This document shows positions 44,306 through 53,900 of a stretch of DNA of 61,926 nt, piece by piece (within the stretch, counting starts at the first letter, position 1; each line of letters opens with the position of its first letter). The position numbers and the translations under genes are program-made. The stretch is from Paludibacter sp. (GTDB lineage: Bacteria; Bacteroidota; Bacteroidia; Bacteroidales; Paludibacteraceae): positions 1-61,926 of the forward strand of contig JANJVQ010000008.1 of the NCBI GenBank assembly GCA_024710005.1. The letters are read 5' to 3'. Below the pieces are notes generated by a model. The model did not search any database. It worked only from the letters and a program-made list of their open reading frames with translations, and was not told the DNA's origin.

Positions 44306-45229
44306 TTACTTCGTGATTTCAATGTTCATAAGATAGATTTTTCCGTCAGCAGTGTTATACACAATTTTAGAGGCATCAGCTGAGCCTGATGGATTGGTGG
44401 CAATTACCGATTTGTCTGTCAATGCCGTACGACCAGCTCCGTTAGCAGCAACTGCAATGATTCTTGAGGAGGTAATAACTGTTCCGTTATCGTAATCTTC
44501 CATGCCGATGATCCAGTTGTTGCCCATCCATTTTGGTGCGCGCAATACGCCCAGCGAAACCGGGTTCGAGCCGTCTAAGTTGCTCACGTAGGCTTTTCCC
44601 TTTTCTATAACATAATAAAGTAGTTTTTTTCCATCGGGAGAGATGGATGTCCACAGGTAATTGTAATTATCGTTTTCTTTTGAAATCAGCGATGTTTGCT
44701 TATGCCGGGTCAGATATAACTTTCCTTTGCTTATGCTGCTGATTGCAGGTACTGACTGAAGCGCTTTTCCGGTAATTCTTTTTGTTTTGAGCGTGCCGTT
44801 TTCCAACGCGATAACTGTTCCGTCTTTAATCATAAATTGTTCCAGGTTCCGGCTTTCCTTTACCACGTCGTTTTGTTTGCCGGTGGTCATGTCCAATGCT
44901 TTCAAGCTGGTATAGCGCAGCTTGTTTTTGTATTGCTGACTTCTGTACGCCACTAATTTCCCATCATCAGAAATTTGCACGTTAAATCCGGCGCCTTTGT
45001 CGGTGGTAAGTGTGCTGAGTTTTCCTGTCGACAGATCGTATTTTCTCAGCCCTTTCAAGTCATTTCCTGTAATCAGGATGTAATCGCCTGCCGGGCTCAG
45101 TACCGGACTGTAACCTGTTTCAGCAGGAGGCAATGGGATAGCCTGGTTGCTTGTGACTTTAATTCCTTGGGAATAAGTCAGATTGCAGGATGCAACCAAC
45201 ATAAATAATGAAAAAATGATTTTGTTCAT
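44306..45229 (-). CDS. TolB-like propeller protein, second copy
   Basis: The start at 45229 (MNKIIFSLFMLVASCNLTYSQ) is chosen because it gives a signal peptide and a -7 box lies just upstream; the open frame reaches 45370, but that part is AT-rich leader. The product is about 307 residues with PD40-like blades (LSPAGDYILITGND, ISDDGKLVAYRSQQ, SISPDGKKLLYYVIE). The stop is 4 bp from the start of the amidase gene, so the two are probably translated together. The same pairing of TolB-like and amidase genes occurs at 5.9-9.4 kb. The function is unknown; guidance or anchoring of the amidase is inferred. Confidence 0.78.
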   Translation of the reverse strand: MNKIIFSLFMLVASCNLTYSQGIKVTSNQAIPLPPAETGYSPVLSPAGDYILITGNDLKGLRKYDLSTGKLSTLTTDKGAGFNVQISDDGKLVAYRSQQYKNKLRYTSLKALDMTTGKQNDVVKESRNLEQFMIKDGTVIALENGTLKTKRITGKALQSVPAISSISKGKLYLTRHKQTSLISKENDNYNYLWTSISPDGKKLLYYVIEKGKAYVSNLDGSNPVSLGVLRAPKWMGNNWIIGMEDYDNGTVITSSRIIAVAANGAGRTALTDKSVIATNPSGSADASKIVYNTADGKIYLMNIEITK

Positions 45230-45289
45230 ACCATGATAAGTGTTAGAATAAAGATAAAGTTGATTGTAGAAAATAATAAATTCAAAACT

Positions 45290-45297
45290 CAAAAGTA
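45290..45297 (-). promoter_or_regulatory. Bacteroides-type -7 box for the TolB-like/amidase pair
   Basis: On the minus strand this reads TACTTTTG, a full match to TAnnTTTG, 60 bp upstream of the ATG at 45229. A TTTG at 45325-45322 could be the -33 element, but spacing (24 bp) is longer than the usual 19-21. Confidence 0.5.
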
Positions 45298-45365
45298 GAC
45301 ATATAAAATTATTTATTAATGCAAATAACACATAAAATAAATTAATAAGTGTATATAAAATATAA

Positions 45366-45397
45366 AACAAAAAACCCCGGATTGAAGTCCGGGGTTA
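45366..45397 (-). terminator. Terminator of the SGNH/kinase operon
   Basis: AACCCCGGA and TCCGGGGTT (45373-45381, 45388-45396) pair around a 6-base loop. On the minus strand the stem is followed by TTTTTTGTTTTATA. It lies 22 bp past the stop of the kinase gene (45419) and before the -7 box of the next unit. Confidence 0.92.
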
Positions 45398-45418
45398 ATA
45401 AGCTGCATGTATATTCGG

Positions 45419-46261
45419 TTACAGGAGTTTCGGGTAGTAATAATCCACCAGGCCTTTCATGGGTGATTCGGTGACTTTGGCGATTTTTACGTCAAATTCT
45501 TTGGCGACATCCAACAGGATATCCTGATAGCTGTCGGCTACTGTACCGATAAAGCCGATAGGATATTTTTGGTAGTCGTATTGCAGGATGTTTCTTCTGA
45601 AAAATCTTCTGAAGTTTTTGGAAATCAGATCATAAACGTATTCTTCGTGTTTAAAATCCAGCAGGAAAAAAGAAAACTTAGATAATGTCCTGTTTGGGAA
45701 AGGCTGGTTGTAAACCATGTCCAGTACATCGTCGGAAGTCAGGTGGTAAAGATCATAAAATTTATTGGTCAGATCAGTTGGAGCCAGGTTCTTCAGACAG
45801 TCGCTGAGGAACATTTTGCCCAGTACAGAACTGCTTCCTTCATCTCCCAGCACGTAACCCAATGATTTTACGTTCTGGATAATCTCATTTCCATCGTAGA
45901 GTCCGGTATTCGAACCGGTACCCAATATGCAGGCAATGCCTTTTTCTTTGCCGAAAAGAGATCTGCCGGCAGCCAGTAAGTCGCTGTAAACCTTTGTTTT
46001 TACCCTGAACTGAGAAGTCAGCGATGCCTTGACAATATTCTTCTTTTCCTCCGAAGTGCAACCGGCGCCATAGAAGAAAATCTCGTCTAATTTCCGGGTG
46101 AAGAATTTTTCAGGCAGTTGCAGTCTGATGCAACGGCTGATTTCCCTTCTGGTTTGAAAAAAAGGATTGATCCCTTCTGTAAAGGCGTGTTCAACTACGT
46201 GGTTTCCCTCGAGCAGGCACCATTCGGCTTTAGTTGATCCACTTTCTGCTATTAGTCTCAT
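45419..46261 (-). CDS. Second BadF/BadG-type amino-sugar kinase
   Basis: This 280-residue paralogue of the MurK-like protein has RLIAESGSTKAEWCL, ACILGTGSNTGLYDG, YVLGDEGSSSVLG and PIGFIGTVADSYQD in the same order. All ATP-binding motifs are kept, so it should be active. GlcNAc kinase is one option, since GH20 in this locus releases GlcNAc and a GlcNAc kinase would feed the same GlcNAc-6-P pool; MurNAc is the other. It follows the SGNH gene by 29 bp and ends at a strong terminator. Confidence 0.85.
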   Translation of the reverse strand: MRLIAESGSTKAEWCLLEGNHVVEHAFTEGINPFFQTRREISRCIRLQLPEKFFTRKLDEIFFYGAGCTSEEKKNIVKASLTSQFRVKTKVYSDLLAAGRSLFGKEKGIACILGTGSNTGLYDGNEIIQNVKSLGYVLGDEGSSSVLGKMFLSDCLKNLAPTDLTNKFYDLYHLTSDDVLDMVYNQPFPNRTLSKFSFFLLDFKHEEYVYDLISKNFRRFFRRNILQYDYQKYPIGFIGTVADSYQDILLDVAKEFDVKIAKVTESPMKGLVDYYYPKLL

Positions 46262-46290
46262 TGTTTAGTCTTTTATGCTGTTGTATTTCT

Positions 46291-46959
46291 TTATTCCTCT
46301 ATTAAGCTGCTGATTCCGCTAATCCATACCTGATATCCTTCCTCGTTGAGATGTAATCCGTCGGTTGTGAAGGCAGGGTTCAGTTTGCGTTTTTGCTGTA
46401 AAAACAGAGGATAAAGGTTTACGTATCTGATATTTTCTTTTTTGCAAAGTTTTTTTAGTCTGATGTTCAGGTTTTCAATTTGTTTTTCCTTGTTAATCAG
46501 TCTTTTGTAGCGTCCAAAATCATTGTTGACAGGCAGAATACTCTGGATGTAAATGGTGGTTTCGGGCGATTCAGTTAATACTTTCCGGATAATTTTTTCA
46601 AAATTTTTGCAAAGATAATCATTCTTATAATTCTGTGAAATGTCGTTGATGCCAATCATCAGAAAAAGTTTGGCTGGTTTAGCGTCTGTTATCTCATCTA
46701 ATCTCGCTAATACACCTTCTGTATTGTCTCCTGAAATTCCCCGGTTTGCGGGTTTCTGTGCCGGAAACCAGGCGCTCCAGTCACCACCCTGTGTCAGGCT
46801 GTTGCCGAGAAATATTATGCCATGTTTTTCTAATCCTTCTTCGCGGAATGTTTTTATTCTGTTTTTATAAGTTTCCGTTTCATAAATTTTCTCTGTTTTA
46901 TTTTCCTGCGCAAATGCTGTCAGGCATATCCAGCTTAATATGATGATGGTTGTTTTCAT
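46291..46959 (-). CDS. Exported SGNH/GDSL-family esterase
   Basis: The start at 46959 gives MKTTIIILSWICLTAFAQ, a signal peptide; the frame reaches 46977. The mature protein is about 204 residues. SGNH blocks are visible: IIFLGNSLTQGG (block I with N in place of D before the nucleophilic Ser), RGISGDNTEG, GINDI (block III) and DGLHLNEEGY with the Asp-His dyad. Related proteins remove acetyl groups from sugars. In this setting an O-acetyl-MurNAc esterase, clearing the modification that blocks wall hydrolysis, is a reasonable inference, not shown. It leads an operon with the second kinase. Confidence 0.8.
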   Translation of the reverse strand: MKTTIIILSWICLTAFAQENKTEKIYETETYKNRIKTFREEGLEKHGIIFLGNSLTQGGDWSAWFPAQKPANRGISGDNTEGVLARLDEITDAKPAKLFLMIGINDISQNYKNDYLCKNFEKIIRKVLTESPETTIYIQSILPVNNDFGRYKRLINKEKQIENLNIRLKKLCKKENIRYVNLYPLFLQQKRKLNPAFTTDGLHLNEEGYQVWISGISSLIEE

Positions 46960-47016
46960 GGAGTATGATTGACACATTTATATGGTGACAAATGTGATTA
47001 AATAAAATTTCGAGTG

Positions 47017-47024
47017 CAAATGTA
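47017..47024 (-). promoter_or_regulatory. Bacteroides-type -7 box for the SGNH/kinase operon
   Basis: On the minus strand this reads TACATTTG, a full match to TAnnTTTG, 57 bp ahead of the ATG at 46959. A weak TTG at 47049-47047 lies 22 bp further upstream. Confidence 0.5.
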
Positions 47025-47287
47025 AGCAATATATTTTATGAATTAACAATATATTTTATGTGTTTAAAAATTGAATGCATTTTTTTATTTCTCTATTTCT
47101 CTTTAGTTTATGAATATGATGTTTGTTGATGTAATTATTTCATAAAGTTAAATAAAGAATATAAAACATAAAATAATAAAAAATATGTGTTCAAAAATTA
47201 ATCTTCTATACATCTTAACGTGTTGTATTCCTTAGTCTTATGGAGAAAACGTGTCGAAGAGGTGAAATGTGTCTGTTTTTTCATGGG

Positions 47288-47317
47288 TTGTATGTTGAAT
47301 TTAATTCGATATTTTTG
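47288..47317 (+). promoter_or_regulatory. Bacteroides-type promoter for the beta-helix gene
   Basis: TTG at 47288-47290, a 19-bp spacer and TATTTTTG at 47310-47317 fit the -33/-7 pattern of the Bacteroides primary sigma factor. The leader to ATG 47392 would be about 68 bases. Confidence 0.6.
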
Positions 47318-47391
47318 ACAGCAGTATGCTATGTTTATTGTTATAAATGTAGTTAAGCTTTTAAATCATTAATTTATAAACATGTATTGTT

Positions 47392-49143
47392 ATGAAAAAA
47401 ATTACTTTACTATTCAGTTTATTACTGGTTACAGTGTTTGGATTTGGTCAAGCCTTATCCGGTACTTACAAAGTTGGTGTGTCTGAAACGGCGCCGAATT
47501 TTACCTCTCTGAACGATGCGGTAAATGCATTGAATACAAATGGATTAGCGGGTGATGTGGTTCTTGAAATTACATCAGATATTACTGAGGCAAACAATAT
47601 TGGATTAGCCATTAACACGAGTGGACATAGCATTACCATTCGTCCGGATGCAGATGAAAATAGAACGATTACTTTTACTCAGCTTACTGATAATACTAGT
47701 CCTACAGGGCATTTTGTAATTGGTTATAAAGATTTGGCATCTGCATGGTCTGATGCTAATACAATTGCTACCAGTAATGTTACAATAGATGGTTATGCTG
47801 TTGGTGGTTCAACAAGAAGACTTACTTTTACAAATACGAATGCTGCACATGTTGGAGCCAGGGTAATTGTGGTAGTTGGAGCTTGTCAGAATACAGTGAT
47901 AAAAAACTGTATTGTTAATAATTTAACCACAAATACTTCTTCACCATTCTGTATAGGAGCTGTTGTGCGTAAAGGTACTGCCATTGAGGTTGCTCCGTCA
48001 TATCTTACAATTGAAAATAATGTGCTAACAGCATTAGGCAACAATGTGGCTATGGCTATGAGGTTTACAAACTCCGGGACAATTGCTAGTGCCAAAATTG
48101 CAGGTCTTGTCATTAAAAACAACACTATTACGTCACGTCGCAGGTTAATTGAAATTAATTATACTGATGGTGCAGAGATTTATAATAATGAATTTGTTAC
48201 ACAACAAACCGGAGCTCCGGGAACAGTTTCTTATGGTTTGTGGACATCTGCAGCAGTGACTGGAACGGTGAAAATTTACAACAACAAATTTTCTCAGGCT
48301 TTTACAGAAGAAACAGGAGCTTTTGGTCACCGAGTTGTATCTCTTTCATCCGGTGCTACCTACGAAATTTATAATAATATGTTTGCTGGGCTTGATAAAA
48401 CAAAAGCTTCAACAGTTGGTTTAAACCTGGCATATCTTTTTTATAGTGGCGTAAGTGGTAAAATTTATAATAATACTTTTTTTATGCCAGCGTTGACAAA
48501 TCCATCATCAACAGGTTATTATAATGCCATACAATTGTCGGGGAATACGGCTGAAATAAAAAACAATATTTTCATCAGTGATGAGCCAACCCATGCGAAT
48601 ACAGCATTCATCAGTGCAGTTCCTACTCCTGCATCAGATTATAATGTTTTTTATCTGAGACAAGCTCATACAGGATCGAAGATTGTTGCTGCATATACTA
48701 CATTAGATGGATATCAAGATGCAACTGAAAATAAAGATGATCATTCGAAATACGTTGATGTCACATTTACTAATGCTGCTTCTGGAGATTTAAGTATTGC
48801 TGGTTCTTCAATCCAGGATTCAAAGCTTGAAGTTCCTCGACTCAGTGAGGTTTTAACTGATATTTTTGGAACAACCCGTGCTGCATTAACTTATGCAGGA
48901 GCGCATGAATCAACATTGCCATTTATTATCAGTTCAGTTGAAGAAAAAATTGAATCATTCCGTTTAAAACAAACTTACTACGGCATTGAAGTGGAATTGG
49001 ATGAACCCTCCAACATCGAACTTTACACAATCAACGGTACCCTAATCGACAAAACCCGCACGGATGGCGTTTACAGCCGCGAACTGGGTAAAGGTATGTT
49101 TATCATTCGTGTAAACGGTCAGGCTCATAAATTTGTAAGATAA
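47392..49143 (+). CDS. Secreted right-handed beta-helix protein with T9SS-type tail
   Basis: This 583-residue protein begins with a signal peptide (MKKITLLFSLLLVTVFGFGQA) and the phrase GTYKVGVSETAPNFTSLNDA, common at the start of Bacteroidota beta-helix proteins. Repeated strands with IYNN, IKNN and IENN turns (SYLTIENNVLTALGNN, IYNNKFSQAF, IYNNTFFMPA) span residues 60-450. The last 70 residues resemble a T9SS sorting domain (IELYTINGTLIDKT ... GMFIIRVNGQAHKFV). Beta-helix proteins include polysaccharide lyases and binding proteins; no catalytic residues can be assigned. A terminator separates it from the GHL10 gene. Confidence 0.75.
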   Translation: MKKITLLFSLLLVTVFGFGQALSGTYKVGVSETAPNFTSLNDAVNALNTNGLAGDVVLEITSDITEANNIGLAINTSGHSITIRPDADENRTITFTQLTDNTSPTGHFVIGYKDLASAWSDANTIATSNVTIDGYAVGGSTRRLTFTNTNAAHVGARVIVVVGACQNTVIKNCIVNNLTTNTSSPFCIGAVVRKGTAIEVAPSYLTIENNVLTALGNNVAMAMRFTNSGTIASAKIAGLVIKNNTITSRRRLIEINYTDGAEIYNNEFVTQQTGAPGTVSYGLWTSAAVTGTVKIYNNKFSQAFTEETGAFGHRVVSLSSGATYEIYNNMFAGLDKTKASTVGLNLAYLFYSGVSGKIYNNTFFMPALTNPSSTGYYNAIQLSGNTAEIKNNIFISDEPTHANTAFISAVPTPASDYNVFYLRQAHTGSKIVAAYTTLDGYQDATENKDDHSKYVDVTFTNAASGDLSIAGSSIQDSKLEVPRLSEVLTDIFGTTRAALTYAGAHESTLPFIISSVEEKIESFRLKQTYYGIEVELDEPSNIELYTINGTLIDKTRTDGVYSRELGKGMFIIRVNGQAHKFVR

Positions 49144-49182
49144 TACGTGTTTCATATTCAGTGAAATACGACTAACCTAAAT

Positions 49183-49239
49183 AAAGACTGTATGTAACTT
49201 TTTCTTGATTAAAGAATTTGTTTCATACAGTCTTTTATT
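49183..49239 (+). terminator. Hairpin terminator after the beta-helix gene
   Basis: AAAGACTGTATG (49183-49194) pairs perfectly with CATACAGTCTTT (49224-49235) around a 29-base loop, followed by T-rich sequence. It overlaps the open upstream extension of the next frame, which supports a later start (49265) for that gene. The loop is long for a classic terminator. Confidence 0.65.
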
Positions 49240-49264
49240 ATTCATCATTCATTCCACATCCCAC

Positions 49265-50977
49265 ATGTCCAAACCAATGCTCTTGCTCACGTTTTTAGTT
49301 ACTTTTTTATTTTCAACTGCTACCGAACCTCAGCGCGAGTTCCGGGCCAACTGGGTGGCAACGGTTTCGAATATCGACTGGCCTAAAACCAGGATTACTA
49401 CTCCGGGTAGCCAGACGCAAATTAATGCACAAAAAGCAGAACTAATCAGTATTCTGGATAAGATGCAGGCTGCCAATATGAACGCGGTGTTTTTGCAAAT
49501 TCGTCCGATGGCCGATGCGCTTTACCAAACACAAATTACGACTTGGTCGTCATACCTGACCAATACACGTGGTTTGAATCCGGGTTACGACCCGCTGGCT
49601 TTCGCGATTGAAGAGGCACATAAACGGGGCATGGAGTTGCACGGGTGGATGAATCCCTATCGTTATACGAATTCCTCGACAAATCATGCTTCGACTGATT
49701 ATATGCGGGTACAACATCCGGAGTGGTTGCTCGACTTTGGATCCAGCGGGCGGATTTTAGACCCTGGAATTCCGGCGGTTCGTACGCACATCGCGCAGGT
49801 AACCAAAGAGGTGATTGTCAATTATCCTGATATCGATGGCATCGTGTGGGATGATTATTTCTACATCTCAGCCATTACCACCGGCAATCAGGATGCTACT
49901 ACTTTTCAGAATTTTAATCCGCAGGGTTTAAGCATCGGTGACTGGCGACGGGACAATGTAAACAAAACCGTGAAGGAAGTCTACGATACCATTCAGCGGG
50001 TTAATGCGGGCATTCGTTTCGGTATTTCGCCACGTGGCATCTGGAGTACCAGTACGGCTGCTGCCAATAAGTATGGGGTGACTCTGCCTGCGGGTATCAC
50101 TGGTGCAGATAATTATAATTCGATTTATTGCGATGGCCTGGCCTGGTTGAGTCAGGGTGCCATCGACTATATTTCTCCTCAGCTTTATTGGGCAACTTAT
50201 CCCACGGGTTCGTCAGGTCAGGACTATAACGTGTTGGCGCCATGGTGGCAGAGCATTGCCAATAAATACGGCCGGCATTTTTATTCGAGTCAGGCGCTCT
50301 ACAGGGGTTGGGATCAGTCGGAAATAGGCTTGCAGATTGATAAAAACAGGGCAGTTAACACCGCCTCTCCAGGTTCCGTGTTTTATAATACTTCTTATTT
50401 TGTCGCTGAGAATTATGGTCCATATCTGGAAACTAATTTTTTTCAAACAAAAATATTACCTCCGGTCATCAGTTGGAAAACAAATCCGGCTTTACCTGTT
50501 GCCAATGTGCAGCGAAACGGTAATACTTTGTCGTGGAACACCTCCCAAACGGATGGAAGTTTTGTGATTTTTGCTGTGCCCCGCGAATTGACACCTGGTT
50601 CAATCAGTGGCTTTGACTATATGCTTACCAGGCACTGGACGACAAATAATACTTTCGATTTGAGTGACTACAGTAGCTTGCTGAGTTCACATGGCTTTGC
50701 AGTTGCTTATGTTAACCGGTTTGAAACGATGTCGACTCCGGTGTATGAATACGACATTATTTCCGCGGATGTTACAACCATTAAAAGTGCATTTCATGTT
50801 TATGTTGAGAGTGGTAAGTTAAACTTAACGGTTTATCAGCCGGAGAATGTAACAATTTATTCAGCCGGTGGATTAGTAGTTTATCAGGGAATGGTTGAGG
50901 ATACATTGATAGTTGATTTGCCCAGAGGAGTTTATTTGGTTCGTGTGAAATCCGAAATAAAGAAAATTATCCTGTAA
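49265..50977 (+). CDS. GHL10-family glycan hydrolase (DigH/YngK-like), second copy
   Basis: ATG 49265 (MSKPMLLLTFLVTFLFSTAT) gives a signal peptide and avoids the terminator hairpin upstream. The product is about 570 residues. The GHL10 barrel spans about 25-385, with EFRANWVATVSNIDWP, NAVFLQIRPMADA, ELHGWMNPYRYT, DIDGIVWDDYFYI, RFGISPRGIW and YISPQLYWATYP. It lacks the FN3 set of copy 1 but has one Ig-like domain and a short sorting-type tail (VTIYSAGGLVVYQG ... GVYLVRVKSEIKKIIL). It would cut peptide-free peptidoglycan glycan at the surface. It is 18 bp upstream of the phosphatase gene and probably forms an operon with it. Confidence 0.88.
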   Translation: MSKPMLLLTFLVTFLFSTATEPQREFRANWVATVSNIDWPKTRITTPGSQTQINAQKAELISILDKMQAANMNAVFLQIRPMADALYQTQITTWSSYLTNTRGLNPGYDPLAFAIEEAHKRGMELHGWMNPYRYTNSSTNHASTDYMRVQHPEWLLDFGSSGRILDPGIPAVRTHIAQVTKEVIVNYPDIDGIVWDDYFYISAITTGNQDATTFQNFNPQGLSIGDWRRDNVNKTVKEVYDTIQRVNAGIRFGISPRGIWSTSTAAANKYGVTLPAGITGADNYNSIYCDGLAWLSQGAIDYISPQLYWATYPTGSSGQDYNVLAPWWQSIANKYGRHFYSSQALYRGWDQSEIGLQIDKNRAVNTASPGSVFYNTSYFVAENYGPYLETNFFQTKILPPVISWKTNPALPVANVQRNGNTLSWNTSQTDGSFVIFAVPRELTPGSISGFDYMLTRHWTTNNTFDLSDYSSLLSSHGFAVAYVNRFETMSTPVYEYDIISADVTTIKSAFHVYVESGKLNLTVYQPENVTIYSAGGLVVYQGMVEDTLIVDLPRGVYLVRVKSEIKKIIL

Positions 50978-50995
50978 ATAAATTTAATACCAGCA

Positions 50996-53900
50996 ATGAA
51001 AACACAAAGATTGATTTTATTATTTGCATTATTGCTCTGTGGTTCAGTAATGATAATCATCAATGCACAACCTGTAAGCGGTCCGGGGATTGATCCGAAT
51101 GCACTGTTAATCATGGATTTTGAAAACGGTGATGTGAGCGGTTGGACGAAAAACACCATCAACAGAGGTGAAAAAGTAAGTGTCGAACTAATGGATGCCG
51201 AAAAAGGAGATCCGGTTCGTTTTGGACGGTATGCAGTAAAACTGAATTGGGACTTAACAGCGGCTCAAACAGGAACTACTCTGGCTTGTCTTTATGCCCC
51301 TCCTGCCAATGCTTTTGTAATTCCGGCAGCTCCTAATCCCCGCAAAATAGGGATGTGGATTTATGCTTCTCCCGAATGTAAAGGGAATATCTGGTTTAGA
51401 CTTCAATTGTTCAGTCCTCCGGGAGCTGCAGGATCCTCTTCTACTGTAGTAGCTGTTTTCGGAAATGAACCATCGTATGCAGGCATCAACTGGACAGGTT
51501 GGAAATACCATGAGTTTGATTTTCCTGCCGGTGGTGCGAATAAACAACTGGGTCCTCCTGCAGCAGCAACTCCTTCTTATGGCATGTTCAGGTTGTTACA
51601 GGAAAAATCAGGAGATGCAACCTTGGGAAGACAACTGACAAAAGGATATTTTATCATTGATAACGTACGTGTAACAAGTGGTAATGTTACCGAAGATACA
51701 ACCCGTCCTGTTATCAGCAGTTTAAAAGGAAACGAATCAACCTTGTCAGGAGCAACGTTCAATACCGGGAATATCAATTTTTCGACGAACTATAGTGATA
51801 ATCTCAGCGGTATCAACATCGGAAGTGCCAGTTTTACGGTAAACGGAGTGCTCTATAAAGCAGGTAGCACGGGATTCAATGCTGATGCCACGTCTGCAAC
51901 ACTTACTGGTCTGAAACTTCGTAACGGAACACATACTGTTGTGGCGCATGTGGAAGACAATTTTGGTAATATTCAGACAAGTACTGCCACCTTTACGGTG
52001 AATGACCCCAATGTGGTGGCAACAACAGTAACGCTTGTGCCCGATGCCAAAGCGCATGTTGGGAACGTGTTTGAAATGAAAGTCAATACAAACAATTCTC
52101 AGGATATTAAGGAGCTGGATATCACATTGGAGTTGAATCAATATGCCGCTGTGGATGCGACCAATGGTGTTGTTTTTGCAGCATCGGTTACCGAAGGTAC
52201 ATACAATTACAATGCTTCAAATAATCAACTGACCATTCAGTTGAAAAATAATCACAATGCAGCAGCGGTAGGAACGCTCGCGACCATCAAGGTAAATATT
52301 TCGAAAAACAGTAATCCGGATGATGTGCTCCGGTGTACTCCCGTTGTGGCAACTGCAACCTATGGAGATGATTCTTCAGGTGCTTTCTCACTTTTTAGTG
52401 CTTTCTCCAGGCCTGTGGAAGCAACTTACAATCTAACGATTCAAAAACGCATTGTAGGAGTCCCCGGCGAAGTATTGGTGACCGATTTGAATGGAAATCC
52501 CGTGGCAGGAGCTACGGTATATGCCAACACTGTTACGGGAGTTACCGGTGTAAACGGTGTGGCGTCATTTGATTTTACTGCTTCGGCTCAGGCTGTGAAT
52601 ATGTATGCCGGGAAATCAGGTAAGTATTCTTATACTTATGTGGTGCGAACACTCAATCCCATGCTGACAGCTATTCCATCGGCTATCAGGTCCGGAACAA
52701 ACTATGATCCTTCGACTACAAAAACCATCGTATGGATGGCTAATCCTGCAACAGCTGCAGAGCCTTCAATTATCAAAATAGCAAAGAAAGCTGATGGAGA
52801 AGGTAGTTTTCAGCAATTTACCGGTGTTACAAAAATACTTGAATTCGATGCCATTTCAAGTAGTGGTGTTGCCAAAGGCAGCAGGGTGACAGTGACAGGA
52901 TTGGAGCCAGGAACGACTTATATATATCAGGTTGGCGATGGAACCAACTGGTCTCCAACAAGAGAGTTTACAACTACTTCAGATGCCAATAAATTCTTTT
53001 TCAGCGCTTATGGCGATTTACAGGCAACAGGTCCGGCTGACATGGCGCTTTGGATAGCAGCAGGAGAAACGATTGAATCAATGGAACAAAAACCTTTCTT
53101 CAGTCTGAATGTGGGAGACATCGTAGATAATGACAATAACTGGGCGTATCATGCTCATTATTCAAGTTTGTTCGATCAACGTGCTGGCTTTGCCAATATC
53201 GACATGGTCGCAACTTACGGAAATCATGAGTATATGGGTACACCTAACGCGGATATTATAAAATTTCTGAATGGACATCATTACATAGAACCATCTTCGA
53301 AATACAATATTGATGCGGTAGGAGATGGTACCTATGCATCCGTATACGGTAATATGATTGTTATCAGTCTGGATTGGGAATCAAAAGGTGCAGGTTTTAC
53401 AGCATTGCAACGCCAAACAGAGCAGGTGAAATGGCTGGATGAAGTCCTGACAGCACATGTAGATAAAACCTGGAAGGTTGTCACACTCCACTATGAAGTC
53501 CCCAATACCGGTTTTACATCCACTTCATTGGCTACATTAGGACCAGTTTTCGATAAACACGATGTGCAAATTGTGTTCAGTGGTCACGGTCATACCTTCC
53601 GTCGGGTGCAGATAAAAAACAGTGTATGGACACCATCCAATTATTCCCGTACAGCAACACCTGTATTTGGTGCAGGAACCATGTACTGGCAACTTGGCGG
53701 CATGAGACCGAGCGATGGTAACAGTCAGCGATGGGTGTTGGGCGAAGTTGATGGCAATACAATCAAATTTACTGTACGTAATGGAAGTAATGCGATTGTT
53801 GAAAATGAATGTTTTACATTGACGACTGTTGAGAGTGCACTAAATGATGTCAATAGCGTAAATGGTAATAGTAACATAAAAGTTTACCCAAATTCTTTTA

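Larger units (their letters stand above)
46960..47391. other. Divergent AT-rich spacer with two promoter candidates
   Basis: This 430-bp region between the SGNH gene (-) and the beta-helix gene (+) is very AT-rich. It contains the two -7 boxes listed separately and no open frame worth calling. The middle (47040-47280) holds repeated AATATATTTTATG and AAATAAAATATA-like words without clear structure. Confidence 0.6.
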
